DNA from: Arsenicicoccus piscis
Lineage (GTDB): Bacteria; Actinomycetota; Actinomycetes; Actinomycetales; Dermatophilaceae
Assembly: GCF_022568835.1 (NCBI RefSeq)
Contig: NZ_JAKZHV010000011.1
Location: forward strand, 1-64,000
Reading direction: 5' to 3'
Length of the DNA: 64,000 bases
The notes under the pieces are model-generated. The model ran no database searches. It was not told the DNA's origin and was given only the letters and a program-made list of their open reading frames with translations. Position numbers and translations under genes: made by a program. Within the stretch, counting starts at the first letter, position 1, and every line of letters begins with the position of its first letter. Below, in pieces: positions 28,780 to 37,175 of the stretch.

Positions 28780-29478
28780 GTGCTCCTCATCGGATTCCCA
28801 GCCCTGGCGTTCGCGACGAACTGCTACGTCGTCGCGCCCGCTCCCGGCGAGCAGTGCCTCGTGGTCGACCCCGGCATCGGGGTGCTCGACCAGCTGCAGG
28901 CGACGCTGCGCGAGCATCGGCTCAAGCCGGCCGCGGTGCTGCTCACCCACGGGCACCTGGACCACGTCTTCTCGGTGACCCCGGTGTGCACCAGTGGCGA
29001 CGACGGCGAGCTGCCCGCCTACATCCACGGTGACGACCGCTACCGCCTGCACGACCCGGTCGAGCTGCTGGAGCCGCAGCTGCGCGCGGCCCTGCAGGCC
29101 CAGTTCCCCGGCCCCTGGCGCGAGCCGTCCGACGTGCAGATGCTGCGCGACCACGAGCACCTCGACCTGGCGGGTCTCGGTGTCGACGTGCTGCATGCGC
29201 CTGGGCACACCGAGGGGTCGGCGATGTTCGGCCTGACTGGCGTCCCGGACGGCGTCGCCGTCGACGCGAGCCGCACCATGCTGTCAGGCGACGTGCTGTT
29301 CGCCGGGTCGATCGGGCGTACGGACCTGCCCGGTGGCGATCACCAGGCGATGCAGCGCAGCCTGCGCGACGTCGTGCTGCCGCTCGCCGACGACACCCTC
29401 GTCCTGCCGGGGCACGGCCCGGCCACGACCATGGCGCGCGAGCGCGCCACCAATCCCTACCTGCAAGGACTGTCCTGA
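28780..29478 (+). CDS. Metallo-beta-lactamase-fold hydrolase (glyoxalase II-like)
   Basis: A 232-residue MBL-fold hydrolase. The metal-binding motif THGHLDHVFS (HxHxDH) is intact, with later ligands in HAPGHTEGS, LSGDVLFAGSIGRTDL and the final histidine in LPGHGPATTM. The proteins most like it are annotated hydroxyacylglutathione hydrolase-like, but actinobacteria lack glutathione, so the substrate may be a mycothiol or other thioester. It immediately precedes hisS with a one-base overlap. That pairing is conserved in actinobacteria. Confidence 0.92.
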   Translation: MLLIGFPALAFATNCYVVAPAPGEQCLVVDPGIGVLDQLQATLREHRLKPAAVLLTHGHLDHVFSVTPVCTSGDDGELPAYIHGDDRYRLHDPVELLEPQLRAALQAQFPGPWREPSDVQMLRDHEHLDLAGLGVDVLHAPGHTEGSAMFGLTGVPDGVAVDASRTMLSGDVLFAGSIGRTDLPGGDHQAMQRSLRDVVLPLADDTLVLPGHGPATTMARERATNPYLQGLS

Positions 29479-30824
29479 TGGCTCAGAAGATCGCCCCGCT
29501 CTCCGGCTTCCCGGAGCTGCTGCCCGCCGACCGGGTCGTCGAGCAGCACTTCCTCGACGTCATCCGCGAGACCTTCGAGCTGCACGGGTTCGCCGGCATC
29601 GAGACCCGGGCCGTGGAGCCGGTCGAGCGGCTGCTCGGCAAGGGCGGCGACGCCGACAAGGAGATCTACGGCGTGACGCGGCTGGCCGCCGGGGCCGACG
29701 AGACGCGCGACGCCGAGCTGGGCCTGCACTTCGACCTCACCGTCCCGTTCGCGCGCTACGTCCTGGAGAACGCCGGCAAGCTCTCCTTCCCGTTCCGCCG
29801 CTACCAGATCCAGAAGGTCTGGCGCGGCGAGCGGCCGCAGGAGGGGCGCTACCGCGAGTTCACCCAGGCCGACATCGACATCGTCGACACCGGTGAGCTG
29901 CCCGCGCACTACGAGGCCGAGCTGCCGCTGGTCATCGCCGAGGCGTTCAGCCGGCTGCCGGTCGGAGCGTTCCGGATCCAGGTCAACAACCGCAAGATCC
30001 CCGAGGGGTTCTACCTCGGGATCGGGCTGACCGACGTCGCCGGCACCCTGCGCATCGTCGACAAGCTCGACAAGATCGGTCCCGAGGCCGTCGCCACGCT
30101 GCTCGTCGAGGCCGGGGCGACGCAGCAGCAGGCCGCGCAGTGTCTCGCGCTCGCCGAGATCTCGGCCACCGACACCAGCTTCGCCGACCAGGTGCGCGCC
30201 CTCGGGGTCAGCCACCCGACCCTGGACGCCGGCCTGGAGGAGCTCAGCGCCGTCATGGCGACCGGGGTCGCCCACGCCCCGGGCCTGCTCGTCGCCGACC
30301 TGCGGGTCGCCCGCGGCCTCGACTACTACACCGGCACGGTCTACGAGACCCAGCTGGTGGGGCACGAGTCCTACGGCTCGATCTGCTCCGGCGGGCGCTA
30401 CGACGCGCTGGCCTCCGACGGCCGCACGACCTACCCCGGCGTCGGCATCTCGATCGGCGTCTCCCGGCTCGTGCACAAGCTGCTGGCGCTCGGCCTCGTC
30501 GAGGGCTCGCGCAGCACCCCCACCTGCGTGCTCGTCGCCCTCACCGCCGACGAGGACCGTCCGGGCGCGATGGCCGTCGCGGCCCAGCTGCGCGCCCGGG
30601 GCATCGCGTGCGAGGTAGCCCCCTCGGCAGCGAAGTTCGGCAAGCAGATCCGCTTCGCGGACCGTCGCGGCATCCCGTTCGTCTGGTTCCCCGGCACCGA
30701 CGGCGGCGCGGATCAGGTCAAGGACATCCGCTCCGGCGAGCAGGTCGACGCCGACGCGGCCACCTGGGCGCCACCCGCCGAGGACCTGCACCCCGGGGTG
30801 AAGCGGGCGTCGACCGAGGCGTAG
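29478..30824 (+). CDS. hisS: Histidyl-tRNA synthetase
   Basis: Class II synthetase that charges tRNA-His. The protein has 448 residues. It contains the class II motif 2 region RYQIQKVWRGERPQEGRYR, with EFTQADIDI following, and the histidine-binding segment LRVARGLDYYTGTVYE (HisA motif). The C-terminal anticodon-binding domain starts near residue 350 (TPTCVLVALTADEDRPGAM). The start overlaps the preceding stop by one base. Translated from the hydrolase message, it probably lacks its own promoter. It converges with the SURF1 gene 15 bases later. Confidence 0.96.
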   Translation: MAQKIAPLSGFPELLPADRVVEQHFLDVIRETFELHGFAGIETRAVEPVERLLGKGGDADKEIYGVTRLAAGADETRDAELGLHFDLTVPFARYVLENAGKLSFPFRRYQIQKVWRGERPQEGRYREFTQADIDIVDTGELPAHYEAELPLVIAEAFSRLPVGAFRIQVNNRKIPEGFYLGIGLTDVAGTLRIVDKLDKIGPEAVATLLVEAGATQQQAAQCLALAEISATDTSFADQVRALGVSHPTLDAGLEELSAVMATGVAHAPGLLVADLRVARGLDYYTGTVYETQLVGHESYGSICSGGRYDALASDGRTTYPGVGISIGVSRLVHKLLALGLVEGSRSTPTCVLVALTADEDRPGAMAVAAQLRARGIACEVAPSAAKFGKQIRFADRRGIPFVWFPGTDGGADQVKDIRSGEQVDADAATWAPPAEDLHPGVKRASTEA

Positions 30825-30839
30825 CGCCGGCCCAGGGGT

Positions 30840-31649
30840 CTACGCGTCCTCCTCGTCCCAGATCCGCACCTTCTTGGGGCGCGGGGCGCGCACGATCCCC
30901 TGGCTCTCGCGCCACTCGCGCCGAGCGAAGAACAGCACCAGGCCGTAGCCCGCGACCGCGAACAGCCACCACTGGTAGCCGTACTGGAAGTTGATCCAGC
31001 CCTGATCGGTGTCCGGGGGCGCGATGGCGACCAGGCCGGCCTGCCCGGGTTGACTGCTGGTGGCGACCGGCTTGCCGTCCTCGGTGCCGAGCACCAGGAC
31101 CGCGCGGTTGACCACGCCACCCATGGCGGCCTGTGCGTCGTCAAGGCTGAGCGAGGCGAGCTGACCGGACGGCAGGGTGCGGTCGCGCGACTGCTCACCA
31201 GTCTTCAGCCAGCCGACGACCGTGACCTCGCCGGCGGGCGCCTCCGGCACCGGCGGCAGCTGCGCCGCGTCCTGGCCTGCGGGGACGAAGCCGCGGTCGA
31301 CGACGAGGGTCGTCCCGTCCTCGAGCCGCAGCGGCCAGAGCACCTCGTAGCCGACGACCGAGTCCTGCGTCCGGTTGCGGACGAACTGCCGCTTGGCCTC
31401 GTCGTAGCGTCCGGTGACCTGCACGTGCGACCACGCCTGCTGCGGGGTGAGGGTCGCACTCGTCGTCGGGAGCACGGAGCGCAGCGGCACCGGCTCGGCC
31501 CCGTAGTTGCGCTCGATCGCGTGCGAGAGCGTCGACTTGCCCTCGTAGCGGCCGTACTGCCAGTTCCCGAGCCACACGCACACGCAGGCGAAGACGGTGG
31601 CGAGCGCCAGCAGCCCGAGCCACTTCCTGGTCAGCAGGGTGCGGATCAC
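30840..31649 (-). CDS. SURF1-family cytochrome oxidase biogenesis protein
   Basis: SURF1/Shy1 proteins help assemble cytochrome c oxidase, probably by supplying heme a. This one has 269 residues, with an N-terminal membrane helix (WLGLLALATVFACVCVWLG) and a second near residues 213-232 (WWLFAVAGYGLVLFFARRE). Between them lies the outer domain with NRTQDSVVGYEVLWPL, VVDRGFVP and INFQYGYQWW, all typical. The NWQYGRYEGK sequence after TM1 is a family hallmark. The gene is divergent from moaA, 116 bases away. No other cytochrome oxidase gene is nearby. Confidence 0.93.
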   Translation of the reverse strand: MIRTLLTRKWLGLLALATVFACVCVWLGNWQYGRYEGKSTLSHAIERNYGAEPVPLRSVLPTTSATLTPQQAWSHVQVTGRYDEAKRQFVRNRTQDSVVGYEVLWPLRLEDGTTLVVDRGFVPAGQDAAQLPPVPEAPAGEVTVVGWLKTGEQSRDRTLPSGQLASLSLDDAQAAMGGVVNRAVLVLGTEDGKPVATSSQPGQAGLVAIAPPDTDQGWINFQYGYQWWLFAVAGYGLVLFFARREWRESQGIVRAPRPKKVRIWDEEDA

Positions 31650-31752
31650 GCGGGTGCTCCAGCACCCGGGTCGACCGTGGGGGAGGGCTTGGGTGAGAGC
31701 TCGAGGGAGGGCGGCGTGGGGGAGCTGGTTCGGGGGTGGAGCCGGCAGAACA

Positions 31753-31758
31753 TAAGGT
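31753..31758 (+). promoter_or_regulatory. Leaderless -10 box for moaA
   Basis: TAAGGT ends seven bases before ATG 31766. It supports that start over the longer frame from 31736. Confidence 0.5.
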
Positions 31759-31765
31759 GGAGCCT

Positions 31766-32797
31766 ATGACTTTCGTGCCCGAACCCCGAGTTCGGCCCGA
31801 GCTGAGCGACACCTTCGGTCGCGTGGCCCGGGACCTGCGGGTGTCGGTGACCGACCGGTGCAACCTGCGGTGCACCTACTGCATGCCGGCCGAGGGGCTT
31901 CCCTGGCTGCCGCGCCCGGAGATGCTCGACGACGACGAGCTGGTGCGCGTCGTGGGGCTCTTCGTGTCGATGGGCGTCACCCAGGTCCGGCTGACCGGCG
32001 GCGAGCCGCTGCTGCGCCGCTCGCTCGTCGACGTGGTGGGTCGCATCGCCGCCCTCGAGCCGCGCCCGCGGATCGCCATGACCACCAACGGCGTGGGCCT
32101 CGCCCGCGTCGCCGCGCCGCTCGCGGCTGCCGGGCTGGACCGGGTCAACATCTCGCTCGACACCGTCGACCGGGACACCTTCGCCCAGCTGACCCGCCGC
32201 GACCGCTTCGACGACGTCGTCGCAGGTCTGGAGGCCGCCGCTGCCGCGGGCCTGACCCCCGTCAAGGTCAACGCGGTCGCCATGCGCGGCATCAACGACG
32301 GTGTCGTCGCCGACCTGCTCGGCTGGTGCCTCGAGCGGGGTTATCACCTGCGCTTCATCGAGCAGATGCCGTTGGACGCCCAGCACGCGTGGGCCCGCGA
32401 GCAGATGATCACCGCGACCGAGCTCCACGCCCACCTGGCCGAGCGCTTCGAGCTGACCCCGCACGCCGGGTCCGCGCGCGGGAGTGCGCCCGCCGAGCTC
32501 TACGACGTCCTAGAGCCGGCGACCGGACGCACCGGCACGGTGGGGATCATCGCCAGCGTGACCGCGCCGTTCTGCGGCGCCTGCGACCGGGTCCGCCTCA
32601 CCGCCGACGGCCAGGTGCGCAACTGCCTGTTCGCCCAGGGCGAGGTCGACCTGCGCGGCCCGCTGCGCGACGGCGCGAGCGACGACGACCTGCGCACGCT
32701 GATCAACCAGGAGATGTGGCGCAAGGCCGCCGGTCACGGCATCGGCAAGCCGAGCTTCCACCAGCCGGCGCGCCCCATGTCCGCCATCGGCGGCTGA
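31766..32797 (+). CDS. moaA: GTP 3',8-cyclase MoaA
   Basis: Radical SAM enzyme that starts molybdenum cofactor synthesis by cyclising GTP. The N-terminal 4Fe-4S cluster cysteines are Cys32, Cys36 and Cys39 in DRCNLRCTYCMP. SAM-binding sequence is RLTGGEPLLRR, and the second cluster uses FCGACDRVRLTADGQ and NCLF. The chain ends in the required GG (MSAIGG). Its 343 residues are normal. No other moa gene lies in the window. Confidence 0.96.
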   Translation: MTFVPEPRVRPELSDTFGRVARDLRVSVTDRCNLRCTYCMPAEGLPWLPRPEMLDDDELVRVVGLFVSMGVTQVRLTGGEPLLRRSLVDVVGRIAALEPRPRIAMTTNGVGLARVAAPLAAAGLDRVNISLDTVDRDTFAQLTRRDRFDDVVAGLEAAAAAGLTPVKVNAVAMRGINDGVVADLLGWCLERGYHLRFIEQMPLDAQHAWAREQMITATELHAHLAERFELTPHAGSARGSAPAELYDVLEPATGRTGTVGIIASVTAPFCGACDRVRLTADGQVRNCLFAQGEVDLRGPLRDGASDDDLRTLINQEMWRKAAGHGIGKPSFHQPARPMSAIGG

Positions 32798-32810
32798 CCC
32801 TCGCGGGGAG

Positions 32811-33260
32811 CTAGGACCGATCCTGGTCGTCCGCGGCGTCTGGCTCGTCACCTGAGGCGTTGCCCGGCCGGTCAGCGGGTGAGTCAGCGTGCGGTGCGGC
32901 GGTCTCGTCGTCGGCGACCACGACCCACGACTCGATGGCGGGGGTGTCGCCAGGGCCGAGCATCGGCTGCTGCTCGTCGACCTGCTCGATCGTGCCGGTC
33001 GACTGGACGTTGACGGCGTTCGCGAGCACCACGGCGACGTAGGGGAGCAGCACGGCTCCGACCAGGAAGACCCACTTCCACCAGCCGGGCACGACGATCA
33101 TCAGCAGGAAGCACAGGGTGCGGATCGACATCGAGATCAGGTAGCGCCGGGTGCGCGCATCGATGTCGTCGCCGAGCGAGGTGGGTGCGGTCGTCACCGT
33201 CGTCACCGGCGGCCGCTCGGGCCTGCCGCTGGTGTGGTGCCGGGCTGAGGACGCGCTCAC
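32811..33260 (-). CDS. DUF3099 membrane protein
   Basis: A 149-residue actinobacterial protein of unknown function with two adjacent membrane helices (about residues 45-88, TLCFLLMIVVPGWWKWVFLV and onward) between a short cytosolic N-terminus and an acidic tail ending DEPDAADDQDRS. The pattern and the DIDARTRRYLISMSIR lead-in fit DUF3099. A TACAGT box six bases before GTG 33260 marks a leaderless start. It converges with moaA and is divergent from fabG. Confidence 0.85.
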   Translation of the reverse strand: MSASSARHHTSGRPERPPVTTVTTAPTSLGDDIDARTRRYLISMSIRTLCFLLMIVVPGWWKWVFLVGAVLLPYVAVVLANAVNVQSTGTIEQVDEQQPMLGPGDTPAIESWVVVADDETAAPHADSPADRPGNASGDEPDAADDQDRS

Positions 33261-33266
33261 CGCCTC

Positions 33267-33272
33267 ACTGTA
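33267..33272 (-). promoter_or_regulatory. Leaderless -10 box for the DUF3099 gene
   Basis: TACAGT on the minus strand ends six bases before GTG 33260. Confidence 0.45.
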
Positions 33273-33273
33273 G

Positions 33274-34101
<828 letters not shown>

Positions 34102-34173
34102 CACCCGCGACCAGCGGCATCCCTCAGCAAGCACACGCTCCTCCCCAAATCCCCTGTCAGCGAAGGAAGTCCC

Positions 34174-34935
34174 ATGGGTCTGCTCGACGGCAAGAAGCTC
34201 CTCATCACCGGCGTCCTGATGGACTCCTCGATCGCGTTCCACGTGGCCAAGCTGGCCCAGGAGCAGGGCGCCGAGGTGGTCCTCACGTCCTTCGGGCGCA
34301 CCATGAAGATCACCCAGACGATCGCGAAGCGGCTGCCGCAGACCCCGCAGGTCCTCGAGCTCGACGTCACCAACGAGGAGCACCTCGAGACCCTCGCCGA
34401 CCGGGTCAAGGAGGTCGTGCCCCACCTCGACGGCGTGCTGCACTCGATCGGCTTCGCGCCGCAGGGGGCGTTCACCTTCCTCGACGCCACCTGGGAGGAC
34501 GCCGCCACGGCGCTGCACACCTCGGCCTACTCGCTCAAGGCGCTCGCCGTCGCCTGCGAGCCGATCATGCCCGAGGGCAGCGCGGTCGTCGGCCTCACCT
34601 TCGACGCGAAGTTCGCCTGGCCGGTCTACGACTGGATGGGGGTGGCGAAGGCCGCGTTCGAGTCGACCAACCGCTACTGCGCGCGCGACCTCGGCCCCAA
34701 GGGGATCCGCTGCAACCTGGTCGCCGCAGGCCCGATCCGCACCACCGCCGCGAAGTCCATCCCCGGCTTCGAGGCGTTCGAGAAGGTCTGGGACGACCGC
34801 GCCCCGCTCGGCTGGAACGTCTCCGACCCGGTGCCCGCCGCCAAGGCGTGCGTCGCGCTCATGTCCGACTGGTTCCCGGCCACGACCGGCGAGATCGTGC
34901 ACGTCGACGGTGGCGTGCACGCCATGGGTCAGTAG
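34174..34935 (+). CDS. fabI: Enoyl-ACP reductase FabI (InhA type)
   Basis: NADH-dependent enoyl-ACP reductase, the last step of fatty acid elongation and the class of protein hit by isoniazid and triclosan in other bacteria. At 253 residues it begins GLLDGKKLLITGVLMDSSIA (InhA-like, with the SSIA cofactor turn), has HSIGFAPQGAF, and the active-site Tyr and Lys in VYDWMGVAKAAFES. Tail EIVHVDGGVHAMGQ is typical. AAGGAAG precedes the ATG. The 72-base gap after fabG holds no gene. The pair forms an operon. Confidence 0.95.
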   Translation: MGLLDGKKLLITGVLMDSSIAFHVAKLAQEQGAEVVLTSFGRTMKITQTIAKRLPQTPQVLELDVTNEEHLETLADRVKEVVPHLDGVLHSIGFAPQGAFTFLDATWEDAATALHTSAYSLKALAVACEPIMPEGSAVVGLTFDAKFAWPVYDWMGVAKAAFESTNRYCARDLGPKGIRCNLVAAGPIRTTAAKSIPGFEAFEKVWDDRAPLGWNVSDPVPAAKACVALMSDWFPATTGEIVHVDGGVHAMGQ

Positions 34936-34952
34936 TCCCTCGCTTGCCTGAC

Positions 34953-37175
34953 GTGCCCGAGCGTGCGCCCCAGCCCCTGGGCATCGAGACCGTCGAGGTC
35001 CGCGTCCTCGACGGGCCGAACCTCTACTTCCCCGGGCCGGCCATCAAGGTCGTCCTGCGCGTCCCGGCGCTGCTCGCTCTGCGCCGGCGCGAGGCGCTCG
35101 CGGTGGCCCGCCGGCTCGGCCTGCGTCGCGCCGAGCCGGGTCGGCGCGGGACCACCGAGCGCCAGCAGTTCGCCGGCCGGGTCGTGCGCGGCGCCGTGCG
35201 CCGGGTCGGGCAGGCCGCGGGGCTGCGGCGGCTCGCGACCCGCGTACGTCCGGGATCGTCGCTGGACGAGGTGGTCATCGCCTTCCCGTGGCGCCACCGC
35301 GAGCGGGGTGTCGCCAGCGGTGAGGCCGTAGAACGAACCCTCCGCGCGCTGCTGTCCGACGACCCGCAGGTGGCCGAGCGGGCGGTCGAGGACTCGGCCG
35401 CCTGGGTCGCTGCGCGTGGCCTCGGGGAGGCACCGACGACGATCACGCCGACCATCCCGGTGGCGTCGATCACCGGGACCAACGGCAAGACCACGACCAC
35501 GCGGCTGGTGGCCCACATCGCGATGACCGCCGGCCTGCGCACCGGCTGGTCGTCGACCTCGGGTGTGCTGGTGCAGGGGGAGGTCGTGCGCGAGGGCGAC
35601 TACTCCGGGCCGGGTGGGGCGCGGGCGGTGCTGGAGTCGCCGGGCGTGCAGATCGGCATCCTCGAGACGGCACGCGGCGGGATGCTGCTGCGCGGGATGG
35701 GGGTTCGTCACAACGACGTCAGCGTGGTCACCAACGTCACCGCCGACCACCTGGGCCTGCAGGGCATCGACACCGTCGACCAGCTGGCCGAGGTCAAGGC
35801 GATCGTCACCAAGGTCACCCGACCGACCGGCTGGACCGTCCTCAACGGCGATGACCCGCGCGTCTGGGCCATGCGGGCGGGCACCCGCGGGCGCCTCTGC
35901 GCCTTCAGCCTCGACTCCTCCGCCCCGGCGCTGCGCGGTGCCCTCGACGCGGGCGGTCGCGCCGTCACCGTCCTCGACGACGCAGTCGCGGTGCTCGAGC
36001 CCGACGGCACGGTCGACCGGCTCGTCGCGCTGACCGACGTCCCGATGACGCTGGCCGGTCTGTCGCGGCACAACACCGCCAACGCGCTGGCCGGTGCCGC
36101 CGCCGCGCTCGGCCTTGGGCTCCCGCGTCAGGCGGTGGTCGACGGGCTGCGCACCTTTGCCCCCGACGGCGCCCACAACCCCGGCCGGATGAACGTCTAC
36201 TCCGTGCCGCCGGCGGCGACCGACAGCGCCGCCGCGACCGTGATCCTCGACATGGCGCACAACGAGGACGGCCTGCGGGCGCTGCTCGACGTGGCCCGGG
36301 GGCTGACGGCGCCGGGCGGCCGGCTGCACCTCGGCCTCGGCACCGGCGGGGACCGCACCGACGACATCCTGGCCAACCTCGGGGCGATGGCCGGTGCGGA
36401 GGCCGACGTGATCCACCTGGTGCACAAGGACCACTACCTGCGCGATCGCACCCGCGAGGACCTCGAGTCCCACCTGCGACGCGGGCTCTCCCGGTCCGGC
36501 GTCGGCGAGGCCGAGGTCTACCCGGACGAGCCGACGGCGCTGGCCGCGGTGCTGCCGCAGCTGCACGACGGCGACGTGCTCGCGCTGATGACCCACGAGT
36601 CGTGGGCCGAGCTCGACGGCTGGCTGACCGGGCACGGGGGCTCGCCGGACAGCGCGGCGACCGTGCGGCGCAAGGTCAAGCGGGCCCGCGGGGAGCACGA
36701 GGACGAGGAGCTCCTGGCCGGCCTGCGCGCCGAGGCGGCGACCGACCCGGGCGGCGTCCGCGAGCGGCTCGCGACCCTGGTCGAGGCTGCCCCGGCAGAC
36801 CCGCGACTGGTCTACGAGCTGGCGCTGGTGACCGAGCTCGCCGGCGACCCGTCGACCGCCGCCACGCTCTACGCCCGGGCGCGCGAGCTGGGGCTCGCCG
36901 AGCCGCTGCGCCGCGAGGCCGTGCTGCACCAGGGCGCGCTGGCTCTGCGCGCGGGCGACCCGCAGCAGGCGCTCGGGCTGGTCGACGAGATCGACGCGCG
37001 CTGGTCGGGCGAGGCGTCCGTGGTGGCCTACCGCGCGCTGGCCCGCCAGGGTGTCGGCGACGCGTCGGGCGCGGTGGCGGACCTCGTCGAGGCGCTGCTG
37101 CAGCGCGCGGCCGGCAGCCAGGACGACGCCTTCCGCGCCGACCTGCACGCCGCCGTCGCCGCGCTCAGGCGGTGA
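34953..37175 (+). CDS. Mur-ligase-family protein with TPR-like tail, cyanophycin synthetase-related
   Basis: A 740-residue ATP-dependent ligase-like protein next to, and convergent with, cyanophycin synthetase. Residues 1-160 carry VEVRVLDGPNLYFPGPAIKV, which echoes the front of CphA. The Mur-ligase domain starts with ITGTNGKTTTTRLVAH near residue 173 and has ETARGGMLLRGMG, VVTNVTADHLGLQGIDT and ILDMAHNEDGL, all close to the CphA Mur domain. No ATP-grasp domain is present. The last 150 residues (LLAGLRAEAATDPGGVRERL on) form TPR-like helices. The GTG start at 34953 lies 15 bases after fabI. Its 3' end overlaps cphA by 11 bases. The role is unknown; a modified amino acid ligase or CphA helper is plausible. 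Confidence 0.8.
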   Translation: MPERAPQPLGIETVEVRVLDGPNLYFPGPAIKVVLRVPALLALRRREALAVARRLGLRRAEPGRRGTTERQQFAGRVVRGAVRRVGQAAGLRRLATRVRPGSSLDEVVIAFPWRHRERGVASGEAVERTLRALLSDDPQVAERAVEDSAAWVAARGLGEAPTTITPTIPVASITGTNGKTTTTRLVAHIAMTAGLRTGWSSTSGVLVQGEVVREGDYSGPGGARAVLESPGVQIGILETARGGMLLRGMGVRHNDVSVVTNVTADHLGLQGIDTVDQLAEVKAIVTKVTRPTGWTVLNGDDPRVWAMRAGTRGRLCAFSLDSSAPALRGALDAGGRAVTVLDDAVAVLEPDGTVDRLVALTDVPMTLAGLSRHNTANALAGAAAALGLGLPRQAVVDGLRTFAPDGAHNPGRMNVYSVPPAATDSAAATVILDMAHNEDGLRALLDVARGLTAPGGRLHLGLGTGGDRTDDILANLGAMAGAEADVIHLVHKDHYLRDRTREDLESHLRRGLSRSGVGEAEVYPDEPTALAAVLPQLHDGDVLALMTHESWAELDGWLTGHGGSPDSAATVRRKVKRARGEHEDEELLAGLRAEAATDPGGVRERLATLVEAAPADPRLVYELALVTELAGDPSTAATLYARARELGLAEPLRREAVLHQGALALRAGDPQQALGLVDEIDARWSGEASVVAYRALARQGVGDASGAVADLVEALLQRAAGSQDDAFRADLHAAVAALRR

